The notes beneath the pieces are model-generated. The model saw nothing but the letters and a program-made list of their open reading frames with translations, did no database searches and had not been told where the DNA came from. A program made the translations under genes and the position numbers. Positions 51,101 through 61,744 of a stretch of 64,000 bases of DNA are shown in pieces; position 1 is the first letter of the stretch; each line of letters opens with the position of its first letter. Source of the stretch: Theocolax elegans (Eukaryota > Arthropoda > Insecta > Hymenoptera > Cerocephalidae); contig CM047431.1 of NCBI GenBank assembly GCA_026168455.1, positions 62,454,910 to 62,518,909 on the forward strand. The letters run 5' to 3'.

Positions 51101-54100
51101 TTTTATTTATTATAATAAATATACCCTCTATTTCTCGTGTAAGTAAAAATATCCGCGCGCACGGACCTACGAGGCTAGTCAACCAGACGCAACGTAAAAT
51201 TCGACTAGCCTTCTAGATCCTCAAGAGGTGTAATTAGGTAGCCAAAACTAATTTTTTATTTATTTTAATTTACATGAACGTGCCCGCTATAGCGTAAGTT
51301 CGAGTTATATTTGATTATTTTGAAAATTACAAAAAATTACGAATTTTATTTATTATAATAAATATACCCGCTATTTCTCGCGTAAGTAAAAATATCCGAG
51401 CGCTCGGACCTAGGAGGCTAGTCGACCTGACGCGACGTGAAATTCGACTAGCCTTCTAGATCCTCAAGAGTGTAATTCGGTAGCCAAAACTAATTTTTTT
51501 TTATTTTAATTTACATGAACGTGCCCGTCATGGCATAAATTTGATTAATCATTAATAATTTTAATTAATTACAAAAGATTACGAATTTTATTTATTATAA
51601 TAAATACCCGCTATTTCTCGCGTAAGTAAAAATATCCGACGCTCGGACCTACGAGGCTAGTCGACCAGACGCGACGTGAAATTCGACTAGCCTTCTAGAT
51701 CCTCAAGAGGTATACTTCGGTAGCCAAAACTAATTTTTTATTTATTTTAATTTACATGAACGTGCCCCTCATGGCATAAATTTGATTAATCATTAATAAT
51801 TTTTTTAGTTACAAAAGATTACGAATTTTTTTATAATAATAAATATACCCTCTATTTCTCGCGTAAGTAAAAATATCCGCACGCTCGGACCTACGAGGCT
51901 AGTCGACCAGACGCGAGTGAAATTCGACTAGCCTTCTAGATCCTGAAGGTATACTTCGGTAGCCAAAATTAATTTTTTATTTATTTTAATTTACATGAAC
52001 GTGCCCGCTATAGCGTAAGTTCGAGTTTATATTTGATTATTTTGAAAATTACAAAAAATTACGAATTTTTTTATTATAATAAATATACCCGTATTTCTCG
52101 CGTAAGTAAAAATATCCGCGCTCGGACCTACGAGGCTAGTCGACCAGACGCGACGTGAAATTCGACTAGCCTTCTAGATCCTCAAGAGTGTAATTCGGTA
52201 GCCAAAACTAATTTTTTATTTATTTTAATTTACATGAACGTGCCCGTCATGGCATAAATTTGATTAATCATTAATAATTTTAATTAATTACAAAAGATTA
52301 TGAATTTTATTTATAATAAATATACCCGCTATTTCTCGCGTAATTAAAAATATCCGAGCGCTCGGACCTACGAGGCTAGTCGACCAGACGCAACGTGAAA
52401 TTCGACTAGCCTTCTAGATCCTCAAGAGGTGTAATTAGGTAGCCAAAACTAATTTTTTATTTATTTTAATTTACATGAACGTGCCCGCTATAGCGTAAGT
52501 TCGAGTTCATATTTAATTAATTTGAATAATTACAAAAGATTACGAATTTTATTTATTATAATAAATATACCCGCTATTTCTCGCGTAAGTAAAAATATCC
52601 GAGCGCTCGGACCTAGGAGGCTAGTCGACCTGACGCGACGTGAAATTCGACTAGCCTTCTAGATCCTCAAGAGGTATACTTCGGTAGCCAAAACTAATTT
52701 TTTATTTATTTTGATTTACATGAACGTGCACGCTATCGCGTAAGTTCGAGTTAATATTTAATTATTTTCAATAATTACAAAAGGTTAAGAATTTTATTTA
52801 TTATAATAAATATACCCTCTATTTCTCGTAAGTAAACATATCCGAGCGCATCGGACCTACGAGGCTAGTCGACCAGACGCGACGTGAAATTCGACTAGCC
52901 TTCTAGATCCTCAAGAGGTGTAATTAGGTAGCCAAACTAATTTTTTATTTATTTTAATTTACATGAACGTGCCCGCTATAGCGTAAGTTCGAGTTATAAT
53001 TAATTATTTGAATAATTACAAAAAATTAGGAATTTTATTTATTCTAATAAATATACCCGCTATTTCTCGCGTAAGTAAAATATCCGAGCGCTCGGACCTA
53101 GGAGGCTAGTCGACCTGACGCGACGTGAAATTCGACTAGCCTTCTAGATCCTCAAGAAGTGTAATTCGGTAGCCTAAACTAATTTTTTTCTTATTTTAAT
53201 TTACATGAACGTGCCCGTCATGGCATAAATTTGATTAATCAATTAATAATTTTAATTAATTACAAAAGATTATGAATTTTATTTATAATAATAAATAAAC
53301 ACGCTATTTCTCGCGTAATTAAAAATATCCGAGCGCTCGGACCTACGAGGCTAGTCGACCAGACGCAACGTGAAATTCGACTAGCCTTCTAGATCCTCAA
53401 GAGGTGTAATTCGGTAGCCAAAACTAATTTTTTATTTATTTTAATTTACATGAACGTGCCCGCTATAGCGTAAGTTCGAGTTCATATTTAATTAATTTGA
53501 ATAATTACAAAAGATTACGAATTTTATTTATTATAATAAATATACCCGCTATTTCTCGCGTAAGTAAAAATATCCGAGCGCTCGGACCTAGGAGGCTAGT
53601 CGACCTGACGCGACGTGAAATTCGACTAGCCTTCTAGATCCTCAAGAGGTGTAATTCGGTAGCCAAAACTAATTTTTTATTTATTTTAATTTACATGAAC
53701 GTGCCCGCTATAGCGTAAGTTCGAGTTAATAATTAATAATTTTAATAATTACAAAGATACGAATTTTATTTATAATAATAAATATACCCGCTATTTCTCG
53801 CGTAAGTTAAAAATATCCGAGCGCTCGGACCTACGAGGCTAGTCGACCATGACGCGACGTGAAATTCGACTAGCCTTCTAGATCCTCAAGAGGTGTAATT
53901 AGGTAGCCAAAACTAATTTTTTATTTATTTTAATTTACATGAACGTGCCCGCTATAGCGTAAGTTCGAGATTCATATTTAATTAATTTGAATAATTACAA
54001 AAGATTACGAATTTTATTTATTATAATAAATATACCCGCTATTTCTCGCGTAAGTAAAAATATCCGAGCGCTCGGACCTAGGAGGCTAGTCGACCAGACG

Positions 54101-57100
54101 CAACGTGAAATTCGACTAGCCTTCTAGATCCTCAAGAGGTGTAATTAGGTAGCCAAAACTAATTTTTTATTTATTTTAATTTACATGAACGTGCCCGCTA
54201 TAGCGTAAGTTCGAGTTCATATTTAATTAATTTGAATAATTACAAAAGATTACGAATTTTATTTATTATAATAAATATACCCGCTATTTCTCGCGTAAGT
54301 AAAATATCCGAGCGCTCGGACCTAGGAGGCTAGTCGACCTGACGCGACGTGAAATTCGACTAGCCTTCTAGATCCTCAAGAGGTATACTTCGGTAGCCAA
54401 AACTAATTTTTTATTTATTTTAATTTACATGAACGTGCCCGCTATAGCGTAAGTTCGAGTTAATATTTAATTATTTTGAATAATTACAAAAGGTTAAGAA
54501 TTTTATTTATTATAATAAATATACCCTCTATTTCTCGTATAAGTAAAAATATCCGAGCGCTCGGACCTAGGAGGCTAGTCGACCTGACGCGACGTGAAAA
54601 TCGACTAGCCTGCTAGATCCTCAAGAGGTGTAATCCGGTAGCCAAAACTAATTTTTTATTTATTTTAATTTACATGAACGTGCCCGCTATAGCGTAAGTT
54701 CGAGATAATATTTAATTATTTTGAATAATTACAAAAAATTACGAATTTTATTTATTATAATAAATATACCCGCTATTTTTTGCGTAAGTAAAAATATCCG
54801 AGCGCTCGGACCTAGGAGGCTAGTCGACCTGACGCGACGTGAAATTCGACTAGCCTGCTAGATCCTCAAGAGGTGTAATTAGGTAGCCAAAACTAATTTT
54901 TTATTTATTTTAATTCACATGAACGTGCCCGTCATGGCATAAATTTGATTAATCAATTAATAATTTTTTTTAGTTACAAAAGATTACGAATTTTTTTATA
55001 ATAATAAATATACCCTCTATTTCTCGCGTAAGTAAAAATATCCGCACGCTCGGACCTACGAGGCTAGTCGACCAGACGCGAGGTGAAATTCGACTAGCCT
55101 TCTAGATCCTGATAGGTATACTTCGGTAGCCAAAATTAATTTTTTATTTATTTTAATTTACATGAACGTGCCCGCTATAGCGTAAGTTCGAGTTTATATT
55201 TGATTATTTTGAAAATTTACAAAAAATTACGAATTTTATTTATTATAATAAATATACCCGTTATTTCTCGCGTAAGTAAAAATATCCGCACGCTCGGACC
55301 TACGAGGCTAGTCGACCAGACGCGACGTGAAATTCGACTAGCCTTCTAGATCCTCAAGAAGTGTAATTCGGTAGCCTAAACTAATTTTTTATTTATTTTA
55401 ATTTACATGAACGTGCCCCTCATGGCATAAATTTGATTAATCAATTAATAATTTTAATTAATTACAAAAGATTATGAATTTTATTTATAATAATAAATAA
55501 ACACGCTATTTCTCGCGTAATTAAAAATATCCGAGCGCTCGGACCTACGAGGCTAGTCGACCAGACGCAACGTGAAATTCGACTAGCCTTCTAGATCCTC
55601 AAGAGGTGTAATTAGGTAGCCAAAACTAATTTTTTATTTATTTTAATTTACATGAACGTGCCCGCTATAGCGTAAGTTCGAGTTCATATTTAATTAATTT
55701 GAATAATTACAAAAGATTACGAATTTTATTTATTATAATAAATATACCCGCTATTTCTCGCGTAAGTAAAAATATCCGAGCGCTCGGACCTAGGAGGCTA
55801 GTCGACCTGACGCGACGTGAAATTCGACTAGCCTTCTAGATCCTCAAGAGGTATACTTCGGTAGCCAAAACTAATTTTTTATTTATTTTAATTTACATGA
55901 ACGTGCACGCTATAGCGTAAGTTCGAGTTAATATTTAATTATTTTGAATAATTACAAAAGGTTAAGAATTTTATTTATTATAATAAATATACCCTCTATT
56001 TCTCGTATAAGTAAAAATATCCGAGCGCTCGGACCTAGGAGGCTAGTCGACCTGACGCGACGTGAAAATCGACTAGCCTGCTAGATCCTCAAGAGGTGTA
56101 ATCCGGTAGCCAAAACTAATTTTTTATTTATTTTAATTTACATGAACGTGCCCGCTATAGCGTAAGTTCGAGATAATATTTAATTATTTTGAATAATTAC
56201 AAAAATTACGAATTTTATTTATTATAATAAATATACCCGCTATTTCCTGCGTAAGTAAAAATATCCGAGCGCTCGGACCTAGGAGGCTAGTCGACCTGAC
56301 GCGACGTGAAATTCGACTAGCCTGCTAGATCCTCAAGAGGTGTAATTAGGTAGCCAAAACTAATTTTTTATTTATTTTAATTCACATGAACGTGCCCGTC
56401 ATGGCATAAATTTGATTAATCAATTAATAATTTTTTTTAGTTACAAAAGATTACGAATTTTTTTATAATAATAAATATACCCTCTATTTCTCGCGTAAGT
56501 AAAAATATCCGCACGCTCGGACCTACGAGGCTAGTCGACCAGACGCGAGGTGAAATTCGACTAGCCTTCTAGATCCTGATAGGTATACTTCGGTAGCCAA
56601 AATTAATTTTTTATTTATTTTAATTTACATGAACGTGCCCGCTATTGCGTAAGTTCGAGTTAATATTTAATTTTTTTGAATAATTACAAAAGGTTAAGAA
56701 TTTTATTTATTATAATAAATATACCCTCTATTTCTCGTGTAAGTAAAAATATCCGCGCGCACGGACCTACGAGGCTAGTCAACCAGACGCAACGTAAAAT
56801 TCGACTAGCCTTCTAGATCCTCAAGAGGTGTAATTAGGTAGCCAAAACTAATTTTTTATCTATTTTAATTTACATGAACGTGCCCGCTATAGCGTAAGTG
56901 CGAGTTTATATTTGATTATTTTGAAAATTTACAAAAAATTACGAATTTTATTTATTATAATAAATATACCCGCTATTTCTCACATAAGTAAAAATATCCG
57001 TGCGACCTAGGAGGCTAGTCGACCTGATGCGACGTGAAATTCGACTAGCCTTCTAGATCCTCAAGAGGTGTAATTCGGTAGCCAAAACTAATTTTTTATT

Positions 57101-60100
57101 TATTTTAATTTACATGAACGTGCCCGTCATGGCATAAATTTGATTAATCAATTAATAATTTTAATTAGTTACAAAAGATTACGAATTTTATTTATTATAA
57201 TAAATATACCCGTTATTTCTCGCGTAAGTAAAAATATCCGCACGCTCGGACCTACGAGGCTAGTCGACCAGACGCGACGTGAAATTCGACTAGCCTTCTA
57301 GATCCTGAAGAGGTATACTTCGGTAGCCAAAACTAATTTTTTATTTATTTTAATTCACATGAACGTGCCCTTCATGGCATAAATTTGATTAATCAATTAA
57401 TAATTTTTTTTAGTTACAAAAGATTACGAGTTTTTTTTATAATAATAAATATACCCTCTATTTCTTGCGTAAGTAAAAATATCCGCACGCTCGGACCTAC
57501 GAGGCTAGCCGACCAGACGCGACATGAAATTCGACTAGCCTTCTAGATCCTCAAGAGGTATACTTCGGTAGCCAAAACTAATTTTTTATTTATTTTAATT
57601 TACATGAACGTGCCCGCTATAGCGTAAGTTCGAGTTAATATTTAATTATTTTGAATAATTACAAAAATTACGAATTTTATTTATTATAATAAATATACCC
57701 GCTATTTCTCGCGTAAGTAAAAATATCCGAGCGCTCGGACCTAGGAGGCTAGTCGACCTGACGCGACGTGAAATTCGACTAGCCTTCTAGATCCTCAAGA
57801 GGTATTCTTCGGTAGCCAAAACTAATTTTTTATTTATTTTAATTTACATGAACGTGCCCGCTATAGCGTAAGTTCGAGATAATATTTAATTATTTTGAAT
57901 AATTACAAAAAATTACGAATTTTATTTATTATAATAAATATACCCGTTAATTCTCGCGTAAGTAAAAATATCCGAGCGCTCGGACCTAGGAGGCTAGTCG
58001 ACCTGACGCGACGTGAAATTCGACTAGCCTTCTAGATCCTCAAGAGGTATTCTTCGGTAGCCAAAACTAATTTTTTATTTATTTTAATTTACATGAACGT
58101 GCCCGCTATAGCGTAAGTTCGAGATAATATTTAATTATTTTGAATAATTACAAAAAATTACGAATTTTATTTATTATAATAAATATACCCGCTATTTCTC
58201 GCGTAAGTAAAAATATCCGAGCGCTCGGACCTAGGAGGCTAGTCGACCTGACGCGACGTGAAATTCGACTAGCCTGCTAGATCCTCAAGAGGTGTAATTC
58301 GGTAGCCAAAACTAATTTTTTATTTATTTTAATTTACATGAACGTGCCCGCTATAGCGTAAGTTCAAATTAATATTTAATTATTTTGAATAATTACAAAA
58401 GGTTAAGAATATTATTTATTATAATAAATATACCCGCTATTTCTCGCGTAAGTAAAAATATCCGCGCGCACGGACCTACGAGGCTAGTCAACCAGACGCA
58501 ACGTGAAATTCGACTAGCCTTCTAGATCCTCAAGAGGTGTAATTAGGTAGCCAAAACTAATTTTTTATTTATTTTAATTTACATGAACGTGCCCGCTATA
58601 GCGTAAGTTCGAGTTTATATTTAATTATTTTGAATAATTACAAAAAATTACGAATTTTATTTATAATAATAAATATACCCTCTATCTCTCGCGTAAGTAA
58701 AAATATCCGAACGCTCGGACCTACGAGGCTAGTCGACCTGACGCGACGTGAAATTCGACTAGCCTTCTAGATCCTGAAGAGGTATACTTCGGTAGCCAAA
58801 ACTAATTTTTTATTTATTTTAATTCACATGAACGTCCCCGTCATGGCATAAATTTGATTAATCAATTAATAATTTTAACTAGTTACAAAAAATTATGAAT
58901 TTTATTTATTATAATAAATATACCTGCTATTTCTCGCGTAAGTAAAAATATCCGAGCGCTCGGACCTACGAGGCTAATCGACCAAACGAGACATGAAATT
59001 CGACTAGCCTTCTAGATCCTCAAGAGGTAGCCAAAACTAATTTTTTATTTATTTTAATTTACATGAACGTGCCCGTCATGGCATAAATTTGATTAATCAT
59101 TTAATAATTTTTTTTAGTTACAAATGATTACGAATTTTATTTATTATAATAAATATACCCGCTATTTCTCGTGTAAGTAAAAATATTCGCGCGCACGGAA
59201 TATTAATTAGACTAAATTTTTGGAACTAATGTTATGTAGGAAAATGTATAAAAATAAGCTTTCGGTGTGCAATCTCGTGCTAAGGCTCCTTGCGTCACAT
59301 TTCGAATTTATATATAATTTATTGTGATGATTGTTTCAAGTTATTATTTGAACCTCAGAAAGGCTTCTTTTATTAAGTAATTATTTGACTTGTAGATAAA
59401 TACTAATTTTTTTTAAATAAAGATTCTCTTAATTATTGTTATTTTGTAATTAGTTATTATATTTTTTACTTAACTATAGCCTCAATTTTTTGAGTAAATT
59501 AGTATTTTATTTCTATCTTGTAAATGTTGTATACTAATGCCAAGTATTACGCTAAATGTTAGAGTTAAATTATTATTTAGTATTAACAGAGCACAATTAA
59601 TGTTTAATTTGTTATAAAACAGGATGTCGCTGATTTAGATGTATCCGAGCGGTACGACATGGAGGTAATTTCTGTTCAACTTTTACGATTACAAAAAACT
59701 AAATTGTTTCACCTACAACTTATTCTTTTGTATATAAAAAAATTGTATATAAAATTTTTTTCCTTTTAACAGAATAACATCGTGGTTGTGCCCGGCTCAT
59801 CAAGTGTCGGAAATGAGCTAATCAAGGTAAACAAATTTTCTACATTTTAATTGTTATTAGTTCCTTTGCTGCTTTTCTAATATTAGCCACAAGTATTATA
59901 TTGCAATTTATAAAAATATCAATTTTTTGTATTTTTAAATAACATAAATAAAATTTTTCAGCGAAACCCGCTAACTCAAAAACGCTCAAGTCAGAGCAGA
60001 GCTGGAGAGAGAGCGGATGACAATAGTTATGTGAGTATATTGATAATTATTCATAAGAGATAATTAGTTGCGAAATAGTACATTACAATACGAGTGTACG

Positions 60101-61157
60101 AAGCCTGAACCCACTCGTATCGTATGATATTTTTTAACACGATGTGAGCGAAACACATATGATTAAATTAAACCGTGAATGAACCAAAGCGATTCGCATA
60201 CTGCGTGCGCGAATCAGGTGCTTCGCACACGCAAAGCAAGCAAAGTATTTTCACCAAATGCATTCTTAGCAAAGACATCATATAACCTCCGTCCCTAATT
60301 AACACCAAAATAGGAGCATAAAAAGAGCGACGTTAAATAAAAAATAACTGTTCTATTATTCGCAAAGGATAAGATTTTTTTCAATTTTTAAAATTCTTTT
60401 GTGCCAATTTATTTTATAGTGTAATATTACAATTCTTTAATTTTAAACTATTGTTTTGATTGTACTTATAAAATAATTTTTTCATATTCAGCAACAGCCA
60501 CCACTGCCGCAACAGCAGAACTGTGTCGTTAATGCAGCAGCGGAAGTTTATGACAATGTAATTGCGTTTGAATACAATACAATTATGGGGTAACACTAAT
60601 TTTACATTTAATTATATTTTCTAATGTTTATTTTTTATTTTAGGAAGAATGCTATGATCGAAATATAAATTATCTATACTATAACGTGAGTATAGATGTA
60701 TATTAAAACGAAATTATTACATTTATATACTTAATTAAATGCTTCTTGGTTATAGCAAAAACTATTGCAACAACCACCGCAACAACAGCAGCAACAACCA
60801 CCGCATCAACAGCAGCATCAACCACCGCAACAACAGCATCAACAACCACCCCAACAACAGCAGCAACAACCACCCCAACAACAGCAGCAACAACCACCCC
60901 AACAACAGCAGCAACAACAGCAGCAACAACCACCCCAACAACAGCAGCAACAACCACCCCAACAACAGCAGCAACAACAGCAGCAACAACCACCCCAACA
61001 ACAGCAGCAACAACGAATAAAAAAACAGTCGCACCACCAACAACAACAACAACAATCACAGCGGATTAAATATTGCTTAATTTGTACTTTATTCGTTTAT
61101 TTCTGTTTGCGTATGTTTATTTTGAAAAATTTTGACAAGTTAAATATTCACGAGTAA
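39180..61157 (+). CDS. Ten-exon gene for a basic, Gln/Pro-rich protein (329 codons plus stop), all introns phase 0
   Basis: Coding exons by splice sites and frame: 39180-39266, 39380-39436, 44147-44245, 44349-44420, 59623-59664, 59773-59826, 59962-60030, 60492-60557, 60644-60685, 60756-61157. Every exon is a multiple of 3; every intron is phase 0 and GT-AG (donors GTATGT, GTAAAT, GTAATA, GTAACA, GTAATT, GTAAAC, GTGAGT, GTAATT, GTGAGT). The protein starts MTTEEDRGS, then a WQVVERKKKKGRQ basic stretch, a PYNLRP motif, Ser/Lys-rich segments, an acidic-aromatic part (VYDN, LYYN), a ~90-residue Gln/Pro tract and a C-terminal CLICTLFVYFCLRMFIL hydrophobic stretch before NIHE and TAA. No signal peptide. 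Mostly disordered by eye; not recognised. Two introns are filled with repeats. Further exons could be hidden, and expression is unproven. Confidence 0.68.
39490..42727 (+). repeat. Intronic tandem repeat, ~612-bp unit, each a long hairpin
   Basis: GAAACCAGAGGCGCC occurs at 39527, 40139, 40751, 41290, 41900 and 42512, spacings of 612, 612, 539, 610 and 612. This gives five full units plus a partial; the unit starting near 40751 has an internal deletion. Within a unit, GCAGAAGCTGTATTTTG through TTATACCAAATTTTATG (about 150 bp) is followed ~100 bp later by its inverted copy, TTGGTATAAGATCCC through CAAAATACAGCTTCTGC. Each unit is therefore a fold-back of two ~150-bp arms, plus about 200 bp of spacer. 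The array lies wholly in the 39437-44146 intron. Confidence 0.92.
42960..43490 (+). repeat. Decayed ~55-70-bp tandem repeat
   Basis: A loose motif like AGCTTATAGGGTCYTATGGGAAATTAATTTTT recurs near 43012, 43070, 43135, 43176, 43232, 43264 and 43348 with irregular spacing. This looks like an old minisatellite in the same intron as the 612-bp units. Confidence 0.5.
43793..43890. repeat. Inverted repeat GGCATAGATAA ... TTATCTATGCC
   Basis: GGCATAGATAAAAAGTACACAA at 43793 and TTGTGTACTACTTATCTATGCC, ending at 43890, pair imperfectly around an AT-rich loop. The sequence around 43500-44120 looks like a degenerate DNA transposon that ends near ACTTGACGTGAAATCTCCC (44107-44125). A related terminus, ACTTGATGTGAAATAGCCC, occurs at about 61628-61646. 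Confidence 0.5.
44535..59199 (-). repeat. Satellite array B, inverted relative to array A, inside an intron
   Basis: About 60 monomers of close to 245 bp (AGGCT of the core at 44586, 44831, 45076, 45321, 45566) of the same satellite as array A, on the opposite strand. Only the short class occurs. Spacer variants alternate between GCCCGCTATAGCGTAAG and GCCCGTCATGGCATAAATTTG. Larger blocks are shared at a distance: for example, CTCACATAAGTAAAAATATC with GTGCGACCTAGG occurs near 48708 and again near 56984, about 8.28 kb apart, with long similar flanks. The array fills nearly all of the 44421-59622 intron. It begins 115 bp after exon 4 and ends 423 bp before exon 5. Confidence 0.96.
60075..60300. 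mobile_element. Probable transposon remnant in an intron
   Basis: This CpG-containing insert-like stretch in the 60031-60491 intron begins AATAGTACATTACAATACGAGTG and carries small dyads (ACGAGTG...CACTCGT; GCGATTCGC...GCGAATC). Its start resembles AATAGTACATTTCGATACTAGTG at the minus-strand edge of the insertion in the Copia remnant (near 62650), so both may belong to one element family. No end was defined. Confidence 0.4.
60756..61157 (+). CDS. Last exon of the ten-exon gene: Gln/Pro tract and hydrophobic tail
   Basis: This is the terminal exon of the gene starting at 39180, listed separately because it contains a coding variable repeat. The acceptor TGGTTATAG precedes CAA AAA CTA TTG. The tract is CAA/CAG for Gln with CCACCC for Pro-Pro. 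CACCCCAAC recurs near 60848, 60871, 60895, 60931, 60955 and 60991, giving 24- and 36-bp steps, so length changes would stay in frame. After the tract come RIKKQSHHQQ, a second short Gln run, and about 28 residues with a hydrophobic centre, then TAA. Long open frames on the opposite strand and in the other forward frame are shadows of this trinucleotide tract. Confidence 0.7.
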   Translation, partial: QKLLQQPPQQQQQQPPHQQQHQPPQQQHQQPPQQQQQQPPQQQQQQPPQQQQQQQQQQPPQQQQQQPPQQQQQQQQQQPPQQQQQQRIKKQSHHQQQQQQSQRIKYCLICTLFVYFCLRMFILKNFDKLNIHE

Positions 61158-61288
61158 CTGAAGCAAATTAATTTACATACGAAATAATACTTACTTAATT
61201 TGATTATGCAGTCTTTGATCTCCTTTATTAATATTATCGATTCTCTTATCATTATTACTTTTGAACCGTCTTTTCCAGTTGTTTTCTG

Positions 61289-61388
61289 NNNNNNNNNNNN
61301 NNNNNNNNNNNNNNNNNNNNNNNNNNNNNNNNNNNNNNNNNNNNNNNNNNNNNNNNNNNNNNNNNNNNNNNNNNNNNNNNNNNNNNNN
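61289..61388. other. Assembly gap (100 N)
   Basis: A run of exactly 100 undetermined bases lies just after the last exon of the Gln-rich gene. A 100-N run is usually a placeholder of unknown true length, so the 3' UTR and the link to the Copia remnant are not certain. Confidence 0.99.
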
Positions 61389-61744
61389 CCTAAAGATTAT
61401 TTTGAAACAAAAATTGTATGTAATGTTTTACAAAAAAAAATCAATCGATTTTGAGATAAATGGCTTTAAAAAATAGCAATTTTTTTAAAAAATTGAAAAA
61501 TTTCCACTTTTCATGGTCGAATAACTCTTAGTCAAATTATTTTTAACAACTAAAAATTTTTTCTAATTTCTGGATGATATTTCCAGCCTGTTCTCAAATT
61601 TGGTGCGATTTTAAATTTTCATCATACGACTTGATGTGAAATAGCCCATATGTAAATGTAACTTAATAGATAATTATTATTAATAATAATAACATATATT
61701 GTTAAAAACATTAATTTACCATTCTTTCATATACATAAAACATG
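61389..61744. other. AT-rich stretch with a transposon-like end, no gene
   Basis: The sequence ends in CGACTTGATGTGAAATAGCCCATATG (to about 61652), similar to the terminus near 44107-44130. The remainder is AT-rich and non-coding. Confidence 0.45.

Noticed and set aside
60703..61069. Minus-strand Val/Ala- or Leu-rich frames and plus-strand Thr-rich or Asn-rich frames
   Set aside because: These are alternative readings of the CAA/CAG/CCA coding repeat; only the Gln/Pro frame joins the upstream exons in phase.
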